A stretch of DNA of 15,220 nt from Lachnospiraceae bacterium (GCA_009774395.1 VSNQ01000113.1:1-15220), one strand, 5' to 3'. Positions 6,781 through 14,239 are shown, counted from the first letter of the stretch. Numbers and translations are program-made. The notes: generated from the letters alone by a model not told the origin.

Positions 6781-6866
6781 AATTTGTTGACGAATTTAAT
6801 CAATGGGTTGACAAATACAAGGCAATTTATAAAAGTCCAAGAAAAAGCAAACCTGATTCATAATAT
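6708..6866 (+). pseudogene. Orphan C-terminal reading frame overlapping the HTH remnant
   Basis: In another plus-strand frame, codons from about 6708 to the TAA at 6864-6866 read as ordinary protein (ITYNELYSLHVKFVDEFNQW, then a basic KSPRKSKPDS end). The frame is closed by a stop 18 nt before 6708 and has no ribosome site, so it looks like the tail of a lost or frameshifted gene. I do not recognise the family. Confidence 0.35.
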
Positions 6867-7357
6867 AACCGCATTATTTGGTGATATCTTCGCTATGTGT
6901 TATCTCAGTTACTTCTCACAAGTTCAGAACAAAGTGCCGAAACCCTAATGGTTGTCATAGAATATATTTTCTGTTATAATGAACTTATACTTCCAAATAT
7001 GCCTTTTACAGCGTTGCATGATTAAAGCGTCAAAAGGGTTAATTAAGAAAAATGACCACAATATATAGAATATGAATATCTGTCCAAATTACAATATATT
7101 GTACCATTCTTTTGAAAAATACCCTTTTGACGGGCTAATCATTACATACAATCTATGGAAAGCGCGTATCTTGAAATAGTGCACGATTAACTACTAAAAG
7201 TATTTACAATATTTCAAATAACTTAAAGAATAACTACATTTCACAAAGCAGGGGGATTCATAAACATATTATTAACATCCACAGGCTTAGAAACAAGTAC
7301 AATCAAAGAGTATTTTACAGAAATATCAATTATTAAACCAAGAATCGAGGTAACTCT
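6867..7357. other. Non-coding stretch before the LRR gene
   Basis: This AT-rich region of about 490 bp has many stops in all frames and no gene I can support. It contains the inverted repeat described at 7018-7142 and, at its end, the GAGGTAA ribosome site of the LRR gene. No promoter could be chosen with confidence. Confidence 0.5.
7018..7142. repeat. Imperfect 125-bp inverted repeat (possible MITE)
   Basis: The two arms align without gaps around a centre at 7080. ATGATTA (7018-7024) pairs with TAATCAT (7136-7142). CGTCAAAAGGGT (7028-7039) pairs perfectly with ACCCTTTTGACG (7121-7132). Inside, ACAATATAT (7058-7066) pairs with ATATATTGT (7094-7102), although the inner part is AT-rich and partly self-palindromic. 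It has no coding capacity. The form fits a miniature inverted-repeat element or a long hairpin; no clear target duplication is seen. Confidence 0.5.
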
Positions 7358-9307
7358 ATGACTCCCAAGAAAAAGAAATGCCCTATTTGCGGCACAAAAA
7401 TGAAGTATGAAAATGGCGACGCAGTCTGCGGCGGATGCGGATACCGCGCTTCCTTTAGTGCCTCGGGCTATACTGTTAACACCACCAATTCAAATTATAA
7501 TAGCCCTAACAGAACAAATCCGCGCAGTTATACCTCCACACAATCCGAAGAAACCGCAAAAAAGATTTACCGCTTTATCGCTTATGCTTTAATTATCTTT
7601 TTTGGCGTAACGTTTTTCAGACTGGCATTGTATCATTTTATTATCATACCCATCACAAAAGAAATAAAGCCAACTGAACAGGCTGATAATACGGATTCCA
7701 ATTTTGATGATGATATCACAGCATACTCCCGTGAGCCGGAGGAAGAAACTAGCCCGCGCGCCAAACATTCCTCAAAAACATCCATAAAAAAACTGCGCTT
7801 GCCAGAATCTGAATTGTTTCAGCAGTTTCTTGCCAAGCTATTTGAGAAGGATTATCAAAAAGTAACCGCAAAAGAATTAGCGCAAGTTACAGCGCTGCAT
7901 TTATATGAAAAAGAAGGATATCTTATTATTGCTTATACGTTAAATGGCGACAGCACAGGTTCCTTTTACTTCAATCAAAATTCTCTAAATTCGACTGATT
8001 TTGCCTGCTTTCCGCAATTGCAAAGCCTCGAAATACATAACAGTCTATCCACAGGAGCGCTTGACGGGCTTACCAAACTGACAAAACTTTCCTGCCGCAA
8101 TTCGCCGCAGGAACTGTTATCGATTATCGATCCGTTACAACTTACGGAATTAGAAATTGACAATGATTTGTTTCTTCAGGGCATAGAGAATATTGAAGCG
8201 TTTTCCAATGTCGAGCATCTGCGTTTAGAATCTGTCCACGCAAAAGATTTAAGCCCTTTGCTGAAATTAGAACATTTAACGACTTTAGAACTTATTGACT
8301 GTGAACGTGTAGAAGACTTCTCTGCACTCTATCAAATGCCGCAGTTAGAATCTCTAACGGTTGATTCCAATAAACTGCGTGATATCAGTTTTGTGTCCAA
8401 TATGCCAAATTTAAAAGAGCTGTCTATCCAAAACAGCCTTGTTATAAAGCTGGATGCGCTTGCAGATTGTGCGGATACCCTGCAAAAACTTGATTTAAGT
8501 AGCAATTATAAAGTTGCCGACCGCAATTATACCGTTGTATCTCAACTGACAAATTTAACACAACTAACACTGACTGCTTCCTATGACCACGAAGATCCGC
8601 CATTTCTGCCGCAGCTTGCCAATATGCCTAAATTAACGCAGTTGTCTATACAAGGATATGACGACTTTTCACCGATTGCCGACGCTCCCTTGTTAGAAAA
8701 AGTGACACTGACGAGATGTTATGCAAATGATTATTCTGCGTTAGAATCGCTTCCGCATTTAACGAGTTTATGCCTAAATGATATCTCAATTATGGAAAAC
8801 ACTTTAGAAACCGTTGGAAAACTTACATCGTTGGAGCAGCTCTATTTAGATGATGATTTTATCTGGGGGGATTGCAATGCCTTGTTAAACCTGCCGAATC
8901 TCAAGGAATATTCAATGAAAGACTGTACCACTGGCTTTGATGTAAACAATATCCAATTAAATGAAAACTTAAAAATACTCTATCTTAGCCATATCACGAC
9001 AAAGGCACTGGTCGATGGTAAATGGGATTATCAAAGCAATAATGAAAATAATTTTTACTTGGCGGATTATGCTGATATTTTTCAAAACTATCCTAATTTA
9101 GAGGAATTATATCTTGCAGAAAATACATTATCGGATGTAACGTTCGCGAAAGAATTAAAACATTTAAAAGTGTTTGATATCACCGATAACTATGTTACCG
9201 ATTTATCGCCGCTGTCAGAGCTTGCAGAATTGAAATCCATTCTATGCGCCCACAATGCGGTCGTTAATGATGGCGGACTTAGAACAGATATTATATTAAA
9301 GAATTAA
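7358..9307 (+). CDS. Zinc-ribbon, membrane-anchored leucine-rich-repeat protein
   Basis: A 649-aa protein in three parts. An N-terminal zinc ribbon has C8-x2-C11 and C24-x2-C27. After a Ser/Thr/Asn-rich linker comes one transmembrane helix (about 72-97) preceded by basic residues, so the ribbon should be cytoplasmic and the rest outside. After an acidic linker (about 105-145), residues 190-640 contain at least ten leucine-rich repeats of about 22 residues with L-x-x-L-x-L spacing (LTTLELIDCERVEDFSALYQ, LKELSIQNS, LEQLYLDDD, LEELYLAEN). This is an internalin-like, surface-exposed binding surface. Known relatives are gut Firmicute surface proteins of mostly unknown ligand. GAGGTAA lies 6 nt before ATG 7358. 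The gene is monocistronic with a strong hairpin after it. Confidence 0.85.
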   Translation: MTPKKKKCPICGTKMKYENGDAVCGGCGYRASFSASGYTVNTTNSNYNSPNRTNPRSYTSTQSEETAKKIYRFIAYALIIFFGVTFFRLALYHFIIIPITKEIKPTEQADNTDSNFDDDITAYSREPEEETSPRAKHSSKTSIKKLRLPESELFQQFLAKLFEKDYQKVTAKELAQVTALHLYEKEGYLIIAYTLNGDSTGSFYFNQNSLNSTDFACFPQLQSLEIHNSLSTGALDGLTKLTKLSCRNSPQELLSIIDPLQLTELEIDNDLFLQGIENIEAFSNVEHLRLESVHAKDLSPLLKLEHLTTLELIDCERVEDFSALYQMPQLESLTVDSNKLRDISFVSNMPNLKELSIQNSLVIKLDALADCADTLQKLDLSSNYKVADRNYTVVSQLTNLTQLTLTASYDHEDPPFLPQLANMPKLTQLSIQGYDDFSPIADAPLLEKVTLTRCYANDYSALESLPHLTSLCLNDISIMENTLETVGKLTSLEQLYLDDDFIWGDCNALLNLPNLKEYSMKDCTTGFDVNNIQLNENLKILYLSHITTKALVDGKWDYQSNNENNFYLADYADIFQNYPNLEELYLAENTLSDVTFAKELKHLKVFDITDNYVTDLSPLSELAELKSILCAHNAVVNDGGLRTDIILKN

Positions 9308-9345
9308 ACCCTTTGTTATTTTATTACTACAGCGTACATTACTTA

Positions 9346-9407
9346 ATATCCTGCGTTAATTTTTTATCATATTTTAAACGTAATACTAAAAAATAAGCGC
9401 AGGATAT
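9346..9407 (+). terminator. Long hairpin terminator between LRR gene and convergent toxin gene
   Basis: ATATCCTGCG (9346-9355) pairs with CGCAGGATAT (9398-9407), and pairing continues inward through the T-rich and A-rich arms (TTAATTTTTTA against TAAAAAATAAG). A T-rich run follows. It lies between converging genes and could serve both directions. Confidence 0.7.
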
Positions 9408-9508
9408 TTCTTTGCGAACATCAATCAACCCTATTAACCATTAGCAGGCTACAAATCAATAGATATGGAAAGTTCTTCTCTATCAAACCAGCCAAGACTT
9501 CCCATGTT

Positions 9509-9970
9509 CTACCGCAATTTCTCTAGCATTGCCATAATATCTGGCTGGGTCGGTGTGAATCGTATACCGCGCTTAAGCATACCCATTACTTTCCTTGCTT
9601 TTTGCTCAATTGTTTTTACACTATGCTCGCTTGTCAACATCAGATGATTGCCAGCAATTGTATATTCCCGTTCAATATAGTTCTCCGTAATTGGAAACAT
9701 ATCCTGTATTAAAAACGCACTCTCCCGACTGTTATCCAGCTTTACAATATGAATAATATCACAAGGCTTTCCCGCCCGTTCCTTTTTCTCCACAATCCGC
9801 CGATATTTTTCGATACGGCTAGACAGTGGTATCATCCAATATATCCCCGCACTTGTATCCTCAAAGCAATAATAATGCGGTCGATTTCCTTCTTTATTCC
9901 CTTTTAGGAAGGCGTCTGACATATCTGTAAAAAACTTGTCCTTAATAATATAAAATCCTGTTTTTTTCAT
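9509..9970 (-). CDS. cptN: Type III toxin-antitoxin endoribonuclease toxin (CptN/ToxN-like)
   Basis: A 153-aa protein with the marks of the type III toxin fold: an N-terminal strand-helix (FYIIKDKFFTDM), NRPHYYC at 29-35, the core PLSSR at 48-52 followed by KYRRI, and FLIQDMFPIT at 86-95. These are hallmarks of the CptN/TenpN/ToxN group. Such toxins cut cellular mRNA, and cut their own antitoxin RNA into repeat units that then trap the enzyme in a ring; several members abort phage infection. ATG 9970 is preceded by GAGGA (9983..9979) with an 8-nt spacer. Upstream on the same strand are the RNA repeats and a short terminator, which is the full locus order of this class. CptN is the closest family on unit length (45 nt) and host type; TenpN is the alternative. 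Confidence 0.85.
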   Translation of the reverse strand: MKKTGFYIIKDKFFTDMSDAFLKGNKEGNRPHYYCFEDTSAGIYWMIPLSSRIEKYRRIVEKKERAGKPCDIIHIVKLDNSRESAFLIQDMFPITENYIEREYTIAGNHLMLTSEHSVKTIEQKARKVMGMLKRGIRFTPTQPDIMAMLEKLR

Positions 9971-10038
9971 TTACTACGTCCTCGCAAATCGGATAGGTGG
10001 ATGCAAGGGTCTGTGCAATCGAGTGGAGAAGATTTATC

Positions 10039-10064
10039 TTCCCTACTCATAGGATTCCCTACTC
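10039..10064 (-). repeat. 10-nt direct repeat in the toxin leader
   Basis: GAGTAGGGAA occurs twice on the minus strand (10064..10055 and 10048..10039), 16 nt apart, in the leader between the antitoxin terminator and the toxin start. The copies resemble Shine-Dalgarno-like purine runs but no ORF starts after them. They may be chance or a cleavage or control site. Confidence 0.4.
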
Positions 10065-10121
10065 GTGCGACAGGCGTCCGACAGCTTCTGCTGACATATT
10101 TCTTTGGACACCCGTGTGCAT

Positions 10122-10151
10122 AAAAAGAATCCTCCGCCTACTGGCGAAGGA
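10122..10151 (-). terminator. Attenuating terminator between antitoxin RNA and toxin
   Basis: On the minus strand TCCTTCGCC (10151..10143), loop AGTA and GGCGGAGGA (10138..10130) form a 9-bp stem with one G-U pair, followed by a run of five T (10126..10122). In type III loci a leaky terminator at this point keeps antitoxin RNA in excess over toxin mRNA. Confidence 0.85.
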
Positions 10152-10157
10152 CTAACC

Positions 10158-10260
10158 AAACTTACAACCCAACCATTTATATACCGCGTATTGGTCAGCG
10201 GTAAACTTACAACCCGACGATTTATATACCACCTATCGGTCAGTGGTAAACTTACTTTAT
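10158..10260 (-). ncRNA. cptI: Type III antitoxin RNA: two 45-nt pseudoknot repeats
   Basis: Two 45-nt repeats (10247..10203 and 10202..10158) follow a 5' partial repeat (GTAAGTTT); each ends GGTTGTAAGTTT. Within each unit an H-type pseudoknot is supported by compensatory change. Stem 1 is ACCAC:GTGGT in the first and ACCGC:GCGGT in the second. Stem 2, between the hairpin loop and a downstream segment, is CCGA:TCGG in the first and CCAA:TTGG in the second. Transcription probably starts near 10260. The toxin is expected to process the transcript at unit borders. RNA units neutralise the toxin directly, with no antitoxin protein. No protein start or ribosome site fits the frame that overlaps these repeats. 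Confidence 0.85.
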
Positions 10261-10266
10261 GGTAAC

Positions 10267-10295
10267 ATTCTAACAAACGCTGGGAAGAAAGTCAA
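10267..10295 (-). promoter_or_regulatory. Promoter of the type III toxin-antitoxin locus
   Basis: On the minus strand TTGACT (10295..10290), an exact 17-nt spacer and TAGAAT (10272..10267) form a near-consensus sigma-A promoter. The predicted start (about 10260) falls just before the first partial antitoxin repeat. A strong promoter is typical for the antitoxin RNA of this class. Confidence 0.8.
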
Positions 10296-10612
10296 TAGTT
10301 ACTTTCCATAAAAATTCCACCAATATGGGCTGTGCAGAAATTGAAAAACTTAGCGTTCGTCAATCCATACAATACAAGCGCAAAACATTTTTGTTTTTAA
10401 AGATTATTTTTCAAGACATACTTTGTCCAGATTCTGAATAGTATGAATTAAGGTTACAGACGAGCCGGCAGTCTGAATTGTATCCCATCAGAAAATGAAC
10501 TGCATACCAGTATCGCTTATCTTGATTGGAAAAGACAGAAAACCATTACAAGCATTGCAAAATGGATTGTTAATGCATCATTTTAAATTTTGTAAAACAG
10601 GAGGATTTATAA
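10296..10612. other. Region between the toxin-antitoxin promoter and the nonsense-bearing gene
   Basis: This region has no intact gene. It includes the short plus-strand remnant at 10452-10586 and, at its right end, the AGGAGGA ribosome site (10599-10605) of the next gene. No clear promoter for that gene was found. Confidence 0.4.
10452..10586 (+). pseudogene. Possible LysR-type regulator C-terminal remnant
   Basis: A 44-codon frame ending in TAA at 10584-10586 reads as ordinary protein and resembles the last strands of a LysR effector domain (IPSENELHTSIAYLDWKRQK followed by a helix IAKWIVNASF). It is closed upstream by a stop at 10449-10451 and has no start or ribosome site. The LysR assignment rests only on the Y-L-x-W-K pattern and a final amphipathic helix, so it is tentative. 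Confidence 0.3.
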
Positions 10613-11242
10613 ATGCCAAAATATAAATTAAATATTTAAATTTCGGAGAAAGATTTGCAGATACTCTATCGCGCCAAAGAAAAAATTGTGATTGTAAAAC
10701 ATACTGCTGAAAGTACGGATACACAAGTAGCATGGGTAACTTTCGGACCTTTTATGAACAATACCATTGAGTGGGAAACGCAGTTTGCATTGTACGCTTC
10801 CAATACTGAGATACAAAACGGTGCTTATATCAACAAACTTTCTGATATCGCTGCAAGCACCCAGACACTCTATCAATTTGAGGAGGGCATCTTCCAGAAA
10901 CCTGTATCCGACAGCAGCATCAGTCCCAATACATATGCTCTGAAACATGAAATGACCGGTTATCCTGTTCTTACTTTCGGACTGGCACAAAATGTTGTTG
11001 TAAACGGTGAGGGTTTTCCAAACCATCCCATCAACGCAATTTATGTACCTTTCGGACAGGCCGCTACTATGACACCTATTGAGCGTATTGATATTTACCT
11101 AAAAAATGATATAACCACATCTACGATAGTCAGCCATATTATGAGCGACAAACTTACTGTATCTTATACCGAAGAAAACGAATACACTGTAGCGTACAAC
11201 GTTTTATCAATGGTTTCTTACACAATATACACAGTAAGATAA
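10613..11242 (+). pseudogene. Unidentified protein gene with an in-frame stop at codon 9
   Basis: A strong AGGAGGA (10599-10605) stands 7 nt before ATG 10613, but codon 9 is TAA (10637-10639). The same frame then runs open for 200 codons to 11242. The natural reading is MPKYKLNI-stop-ISEKDLQILY, where an AAA lysine codon may have become TAA. The downstream protein is soluble and beta-rich, with W, N and T well spread (VAWVTFGPF, EWETQFALYASNTEIQNGA, NAIYVPF, TPIERIDIYL); I do not recognise its family. No signal peptide or membrane helix is visible. A TTG at 10655 has GGAG 6 nt upstream, so translation could restart there and give about 195 aa. Whether the gene is dead or uses this restart cannot be told from sequence. 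Confidence 0.65.
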
Positions 11243-11316
11243 GAACGTATTACTTGCACAGTGGGAGCATTTTATTGAGCAGGCATTGGAAATTCAAACA
11301 AATGTTTAGTAAATAT

Positions 11317-11385
11317 AAAGGGGGACATCAGAAAAATGAAATTTCCACAATATATAAAAATTTCATTTCCGACGCCCCCTTTTTT
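11317..11385 (+). terminator. Strong hairpin between convergent genes
   Basis: AAAGGGGG (11317-11324) pairs with CCCCCTTTTTT (11375-11385), and an inner arm GAAAAATGAAATTT pairs with AAATTTCATTTC. The GC base of the stem and the T-run on both strands (A-run on the other side) suit a bidirectional terminator. It serves the unknown gene on the left and the minus-strand operon on the right. Confidence 0.8.
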
Positions 11386-11411
11386 ACAGTTCGTACATCA
11401 TGTATGAATTT

Positions 11412-11708
11412 TTAAAAAAGCACCAACAGCAAAACCAGCACGACACACACGCCTGCAAATATCAGCAGACGCAGCCACCAGCGGTCTGCAGTATATGGAA
11501 CAAGCGTTAGTACAAGATATAAGACCGTAAATCCAATAAACAGCCATAATGGTATCAGCTTTCCAAAAAAGCTGCTTTTCAACAATAACGTACAAACTGT
11601 CATGCATACAGCAGCACCGATTAATACTGCGACCGCCAAAATGGGAACGCCAGCGCCCTCTTGTCGGCTGAATTTTCTTTTAAATTCTTCGCGAATTTTT
11701 GTTATCAT
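11412..11708 (-). CDS. Small three-helix membrane protein
   Basis: A 98-aa protein: a basic N-terminus (MITKIREEFKRKFSRQEG), then three hydrophobic helices (about 22-43, 50-70 and 77-97), ending in a very hydrophobic V-L-L-L-V-L-F tail. No family recognised. It begins 8 nt after the stop of the hydrolase gene and is probably co-translated with it, so it may assist or anchor with that membrane hydrolase; this is inference. A terminator follows. Confidence 0.7.
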   Translation of the reverse strand: MITKIREEFKRKFSRQEGAGVPILAVAVLIGAAVCMTVCTLLLKSSFFGKLIPLWLFIGFTVLYLVLTLVPYTADRWWLRLLIFAGVCVVLVLLLVLF

Positions 11709-11716
11709 ACATGCTC

Positions 11717-12799
11717 CTATCTGGAACTGCTGACAGAAAGTGAAACTCCCACTTCCAAGGTTCCTAAATATTTCTTTATTTCCGACAAAACTTCCTCATT
11801 TCCCCAAAATTCCCCGTGTTCGATATCATCTATTGTTACAAAGTTACAGCCCTTTTTATACGCCTGAAACAGCGCAGCAGCACTTTCATAGGGAACATCT
11901 TTATCAGCTTGTGAAGCCAAAATCAATGGTTTTAAATTGACTTTTTCTGCAAATTTATCTGCACGCATAGAAAAAGATACCAGCATTTTAAGCGGCCCAT
12001 AAAAAATATTTAGATAATTGTTATACAGATCGTATCCGTTAGCATACGGTGCCATCAGTATCATACCTGCTGGCTGCCTTTGGCTTGCCACATAATTTGC
12101 AACACCTGTTCCCAAGCTGTATCCCATAACAACAATATTGCTGACATCCTCCCTGGCAATTAAATTATCATATACTGCAAGTCCATACTGTTTTAAGCTT
12201 TTCTCAGACGCTGTGCCGCTGCTGGTTCCATAGCTTGGATAGTCGATATAGGCAAAATGATAACCTTCAAATATCGAATATATATTCTCCTGTTCTGGCT
12301 CCATCAACCATTTTATCCTTCTCGAAGCATTCTCGCCGTTTCCACCAAAATACAACACAAGTGGTGCATTCTTTTTTGTATGGTGTACAAACCAGCCGGT
12401 AAATGTGCCATGTTCGGATTCAATCGCAAGCTCCTCTGCCTGCTCGATTTCAAGAAGCGACTGATACGCTTTTTTGTCTGTGTTCGGCAAAAACAAAAGT
12501 GCTGCGCCAAGCGCACTAATTGTTGCCGCAGCAAATGCAAGAACTGCAAATACAATAAACAGTCCATCTGCCAATTTCATATTACTGCACTTTATCCTAT
12601 CCATAACAAGATTAAACAGCAGCTTTAATATTAAAATCACAACCGATGTGCTTAGAATTACAAATGCCAACATCCGCGTGCCAACACTTTCAAAGAAAAA
12701 CCACGCTGACGTAACAACAATACTAAACAGCAGCCCCACAAGCAACGCATTTTTCATAAACGAAATAAGATTTTTTTTGTCTTTTCTGTCTGCTATCAT
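11717..12799 (-). CDS. Membrane-anchored alpha/beta hydrolase
   Basis: A 360-aa protein. The N-terminal 105 residues hold three hydrophobic helices (about 14-36, 41-66, 77-104). A full alpha/beta-hydrolase domain follows, with a GGNGE oxyanion-type motif at 152-156, nucleophile elbow GYSLG with S228, acid D299 in QADKDVP and H328 in IEHGEF. This triad order is that of the ABHD13/17-like (BEM46/YqkD-type) serine hydrolases, which cleave esters, thioesters or lipid substrates; the substrate here is not known. Topology places the catalytic domain at the membrane surface, on the side that depends on helix count. ATG 12799 has GAGGA just upstream. It lies 27 nt after mtnN in the same direction. 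Confidence 0.85.
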   Translation of the reverse strand: MIADRKDKKNLISFMKNALLVGLLFSIVVTSAWFFFESVGTRMLAFVILSTSVVILILKLLFNLVMDRIKCSNMKLADGLFIVFAVLAFAAATISALGAALLFLPNTDKKAYQSLLEIEQAEELAIESEHGTFTGWFVHHTKKNAPLVLYFGGNGENASRRIKWLMEPEQENIYSIFEGYHFAYIDYPSYGTSSGTASEKSLKQYGLAVYDNLIAREDVSNIVVMGYSLGTGVANYVASQRQPAGMILMAPYANGYDLYNNYLNIFYGPLKMLVSFSMRADKFAEKVNLKPLILASQADKDVPYESAAALFQAYKKGCNFVTIDDIEHGEFWGNEEVLSEIKKYLGTLEVGVSLSVSSSR

Positions 12800-12826
12800 A
12801 GCCTATCCTCTTTTTTACATGACGCT

Positions 12827-13525
12827 TTATACGCGAATCACTAGATTTTCAACCAATTTTGCAGAATGTGCTGCTGCCGCGCGTTCAAATTCTGGATAAT
12901 CCATATGCGCGCTGCCATCCGCCTTGTCCGAAATCGCGCGGATAACAACGTATGGTATTTTATTTAAAAATGCCGCATGGGCAACGGCTGCGCCTTCCAT
13001 CTCCGCACAATATCCATCGAAAGTTGCCGTTAAGCGATCTTTCACCGCACCATCTGAAATAAATTGGTCGCCGCTGACTACTCGTCCCTCATAAACGGCT
13101 ATATCCGAATTTACCTCTGCACATACTGCTTTGGCTGCGTCCACAAGCGTTCTGTCTGCCGGAAAAAATGAAGTTTCCATCTGTGGAATAATACCCGGCT
13201 CATAGCCAAGTCCTCTTACATCCATATCATGTTCACAAGAGTCGCTGGATACCACGATATCCCCGATATTAATTTCTGACCGTAGTGAACCAGCTACTCC
13301 TGTATTAATCACTGCATCCACTTGGAATATATCCGCTAAAATCTGCACGCAGATGCCAGCATTTACCTTGCCGATACCACACTGCACAATTACAACTTCT
13401 TTACCATTTAAGACACCCTCATGAAATTTCATTCCTGCACGCTCTATCACTTGCTTTTCCTGCATCTTTAATTTTAACTGCGCAACCTCTAATTCCATTG
13501 CACCAATAATTCCAATTTTGTTCAT
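12827..13525 (-). CDS. mtnN: 5'-methylthioadenosine / S-adenosylhomocysteine nucleosidase
   Basis: MtnN (Pfs) removes adenine from SAH and methylthioadenosine; from SAH it gives S-ribosylhomocysteine, the substrate of LuxS. The 232-aa length matches the family. Visible landmarks are KIGIIGAMELEV at the start (general acid E13), NTGVAGS at 74-80, VSGDQF at 150-155, AEMEGAAVAH with the ribose-binding E177, and AISD with catalytic D200. The start at 13525 is preferred to 13540 because GGAG lies 9 nt before it and the domain begins there. luxS lies upstream on the same strand with a 197-nt gap, and the hydrolase follows. A TATAAT (13669..13664) without a good -35 may supply a second promoter. Confidence 0.95.
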   Translation of the reverse strand: MNKIGIIGAMELEVAQLKLKMQEKQVIERAGMKFHEGVLNGKEVVIVQCGIGKVNAGICVQILADIFQVDAVINTGVAGSLRSEINIGDIVVSSDSCEHDMDVRGLGYEPGIIPQMETSFFPADRTLVDAAKAVCAEVNSDIAVYEGRVVSGDQFISDGAVKDRLTATFDGYCAEMEGAAVAHAAFLNKIPYVVIRAISDKADGSAHMDYPEFERAAAAHSAKLVENLVIRV

Positions 13526-13625
13526 TTTATTTTTCTCCATTCTTTCATTTATTATAGTAACCGCAAATAAACCCCATCCTCTATAACCAACCGAAATTCG
13601 TCAGCCTTATCTTAACGGTAATCAC

Positions 13626-13647
13626 TTACATTATGCGGTAAATGTAA
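13626..13647. promoter_or_regulatory. Inverted repeat between luxS and mtnN
   Basis: TTACATT (13626-13632), an 8-nt spacer and AATGTAA (13641-13647) form a perfect 7-bp inverted repeat upstream of mtnN. Spacing and place suit an operator for a dimeric regulator, but AT-rich sequence makes chance matches common. Confidence 0.3.
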
Positions 13648-13722
13648 TACATTTATACTACAAATTATACTATATTTTTACAGTTTAGTGCTTACACCAA
13701 GAATAACATTTTTTTGCAGAGT

Positions 13723-14202
13723 CTATTCAGGATAGATCAATCTGTCCTCTGTAATATGGTATAAAACATTATCTAAGAACCGCTTTGCCAAATAATTCGC
13801 CATGCCAAGATTCATGTCCAAATAATTTCCACAGTCCTTAGGGCTTGCGCCGGGCACTTCGTCTTTAAAATCACGGATAAATTCATATAATTCCACCATT
13901 AACGGCACAATCTCCTTCGATGTATAGTCGCCCGCCAAAAGCAAATAAAATCCTGTCCGACAGCCCATTGGCCCGAAGTAAATAGTCTTATCCTTATAAT
14001 CCTTGTGATTGCGCAAAAATGTTGCCGCTAAATGTTCAATCGTATGCACTTCCGCCGTGTTCATAACTGGCTCCTCGTTCGGGGAAGTCATTCTTAAGTC
14101 GAAGGTAGTAATTGTATTTTCCCCTACCTTATCTTTCCTCGAAACATAAACGCCTGGCTGCAGTTTGATATGGTCGATAGTAAAACTTGTTATTTTTTCC
14201 AT
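13723..14202 (-). CDS. luxS: S-ribosylhomocysteine lyase (AI-2 synthase)
   Basis: LuxS splits S-ribosylhomocysteine into homocysteine and DPD, the precursor of autoinducer 2, and so completes the two-step SAH recycling begun by MtnN. The 159-aa protein is full length. Its metal ligands are H53 and H57 in the HTIEH motif and C124 in KDCGNYLDMNLG; E56 and catalytic C81 (GPMGCRTGF) are present. It should be a cytoplasmic homodimer. ATG 14202 follows AAAGGA with a 7-nt spacer. A MITE-like element ends 37 nt upstream of the start, so the promoter must lie inside or beyond it; a TTGACT within the element is a candidate -35 but its -10 partner is poor. Confidence 0.97.
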   Translation of the reverse strand: MEKITSFTIDHIKLQPGVYVSRKDKVGENTITTFDLRMTSPNEEPVMNTAEVHTIEHLAATFLRNHKDYKDKTIYFGPMGCRTGFYLLLAGDYTSKEIVPLMVELYEFIRDFKDEVPGASPKDCGNYLDMNLGMANYLAKRFLDNVLYHITEDRLIYPE

Positions 14203-14239
14203 TTTTTTGTCCTTTCTTTCTCAAGGTTATTCGTGAAAC

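Noticed and set aside
10158..10250. Repeats considered as a small CRISPR array
   Set aside because: The units are contiguous and differ at paired bases, with no unique spacers and no cas genes; the toxin gene downstream explains them as type III antitoxin.
10043..10276. A 77-codon minus-strand reading frame with an internal repeated VVSLPLT pattern
   Set aside because: It overlaps the antitoxin RNA repeats and terminator; the amino-acid repeat is only the 45-nt RNA repeat (a multiple of three) translated. It has no ribosome site and starts at the promoter -10.
12257..12899. Plus-strand frames over the hydrolase gene
   Set aside because: They are antisense to a hydrolase with a complete catalytic triad and have cysteine/lysine-rich shadow composition.
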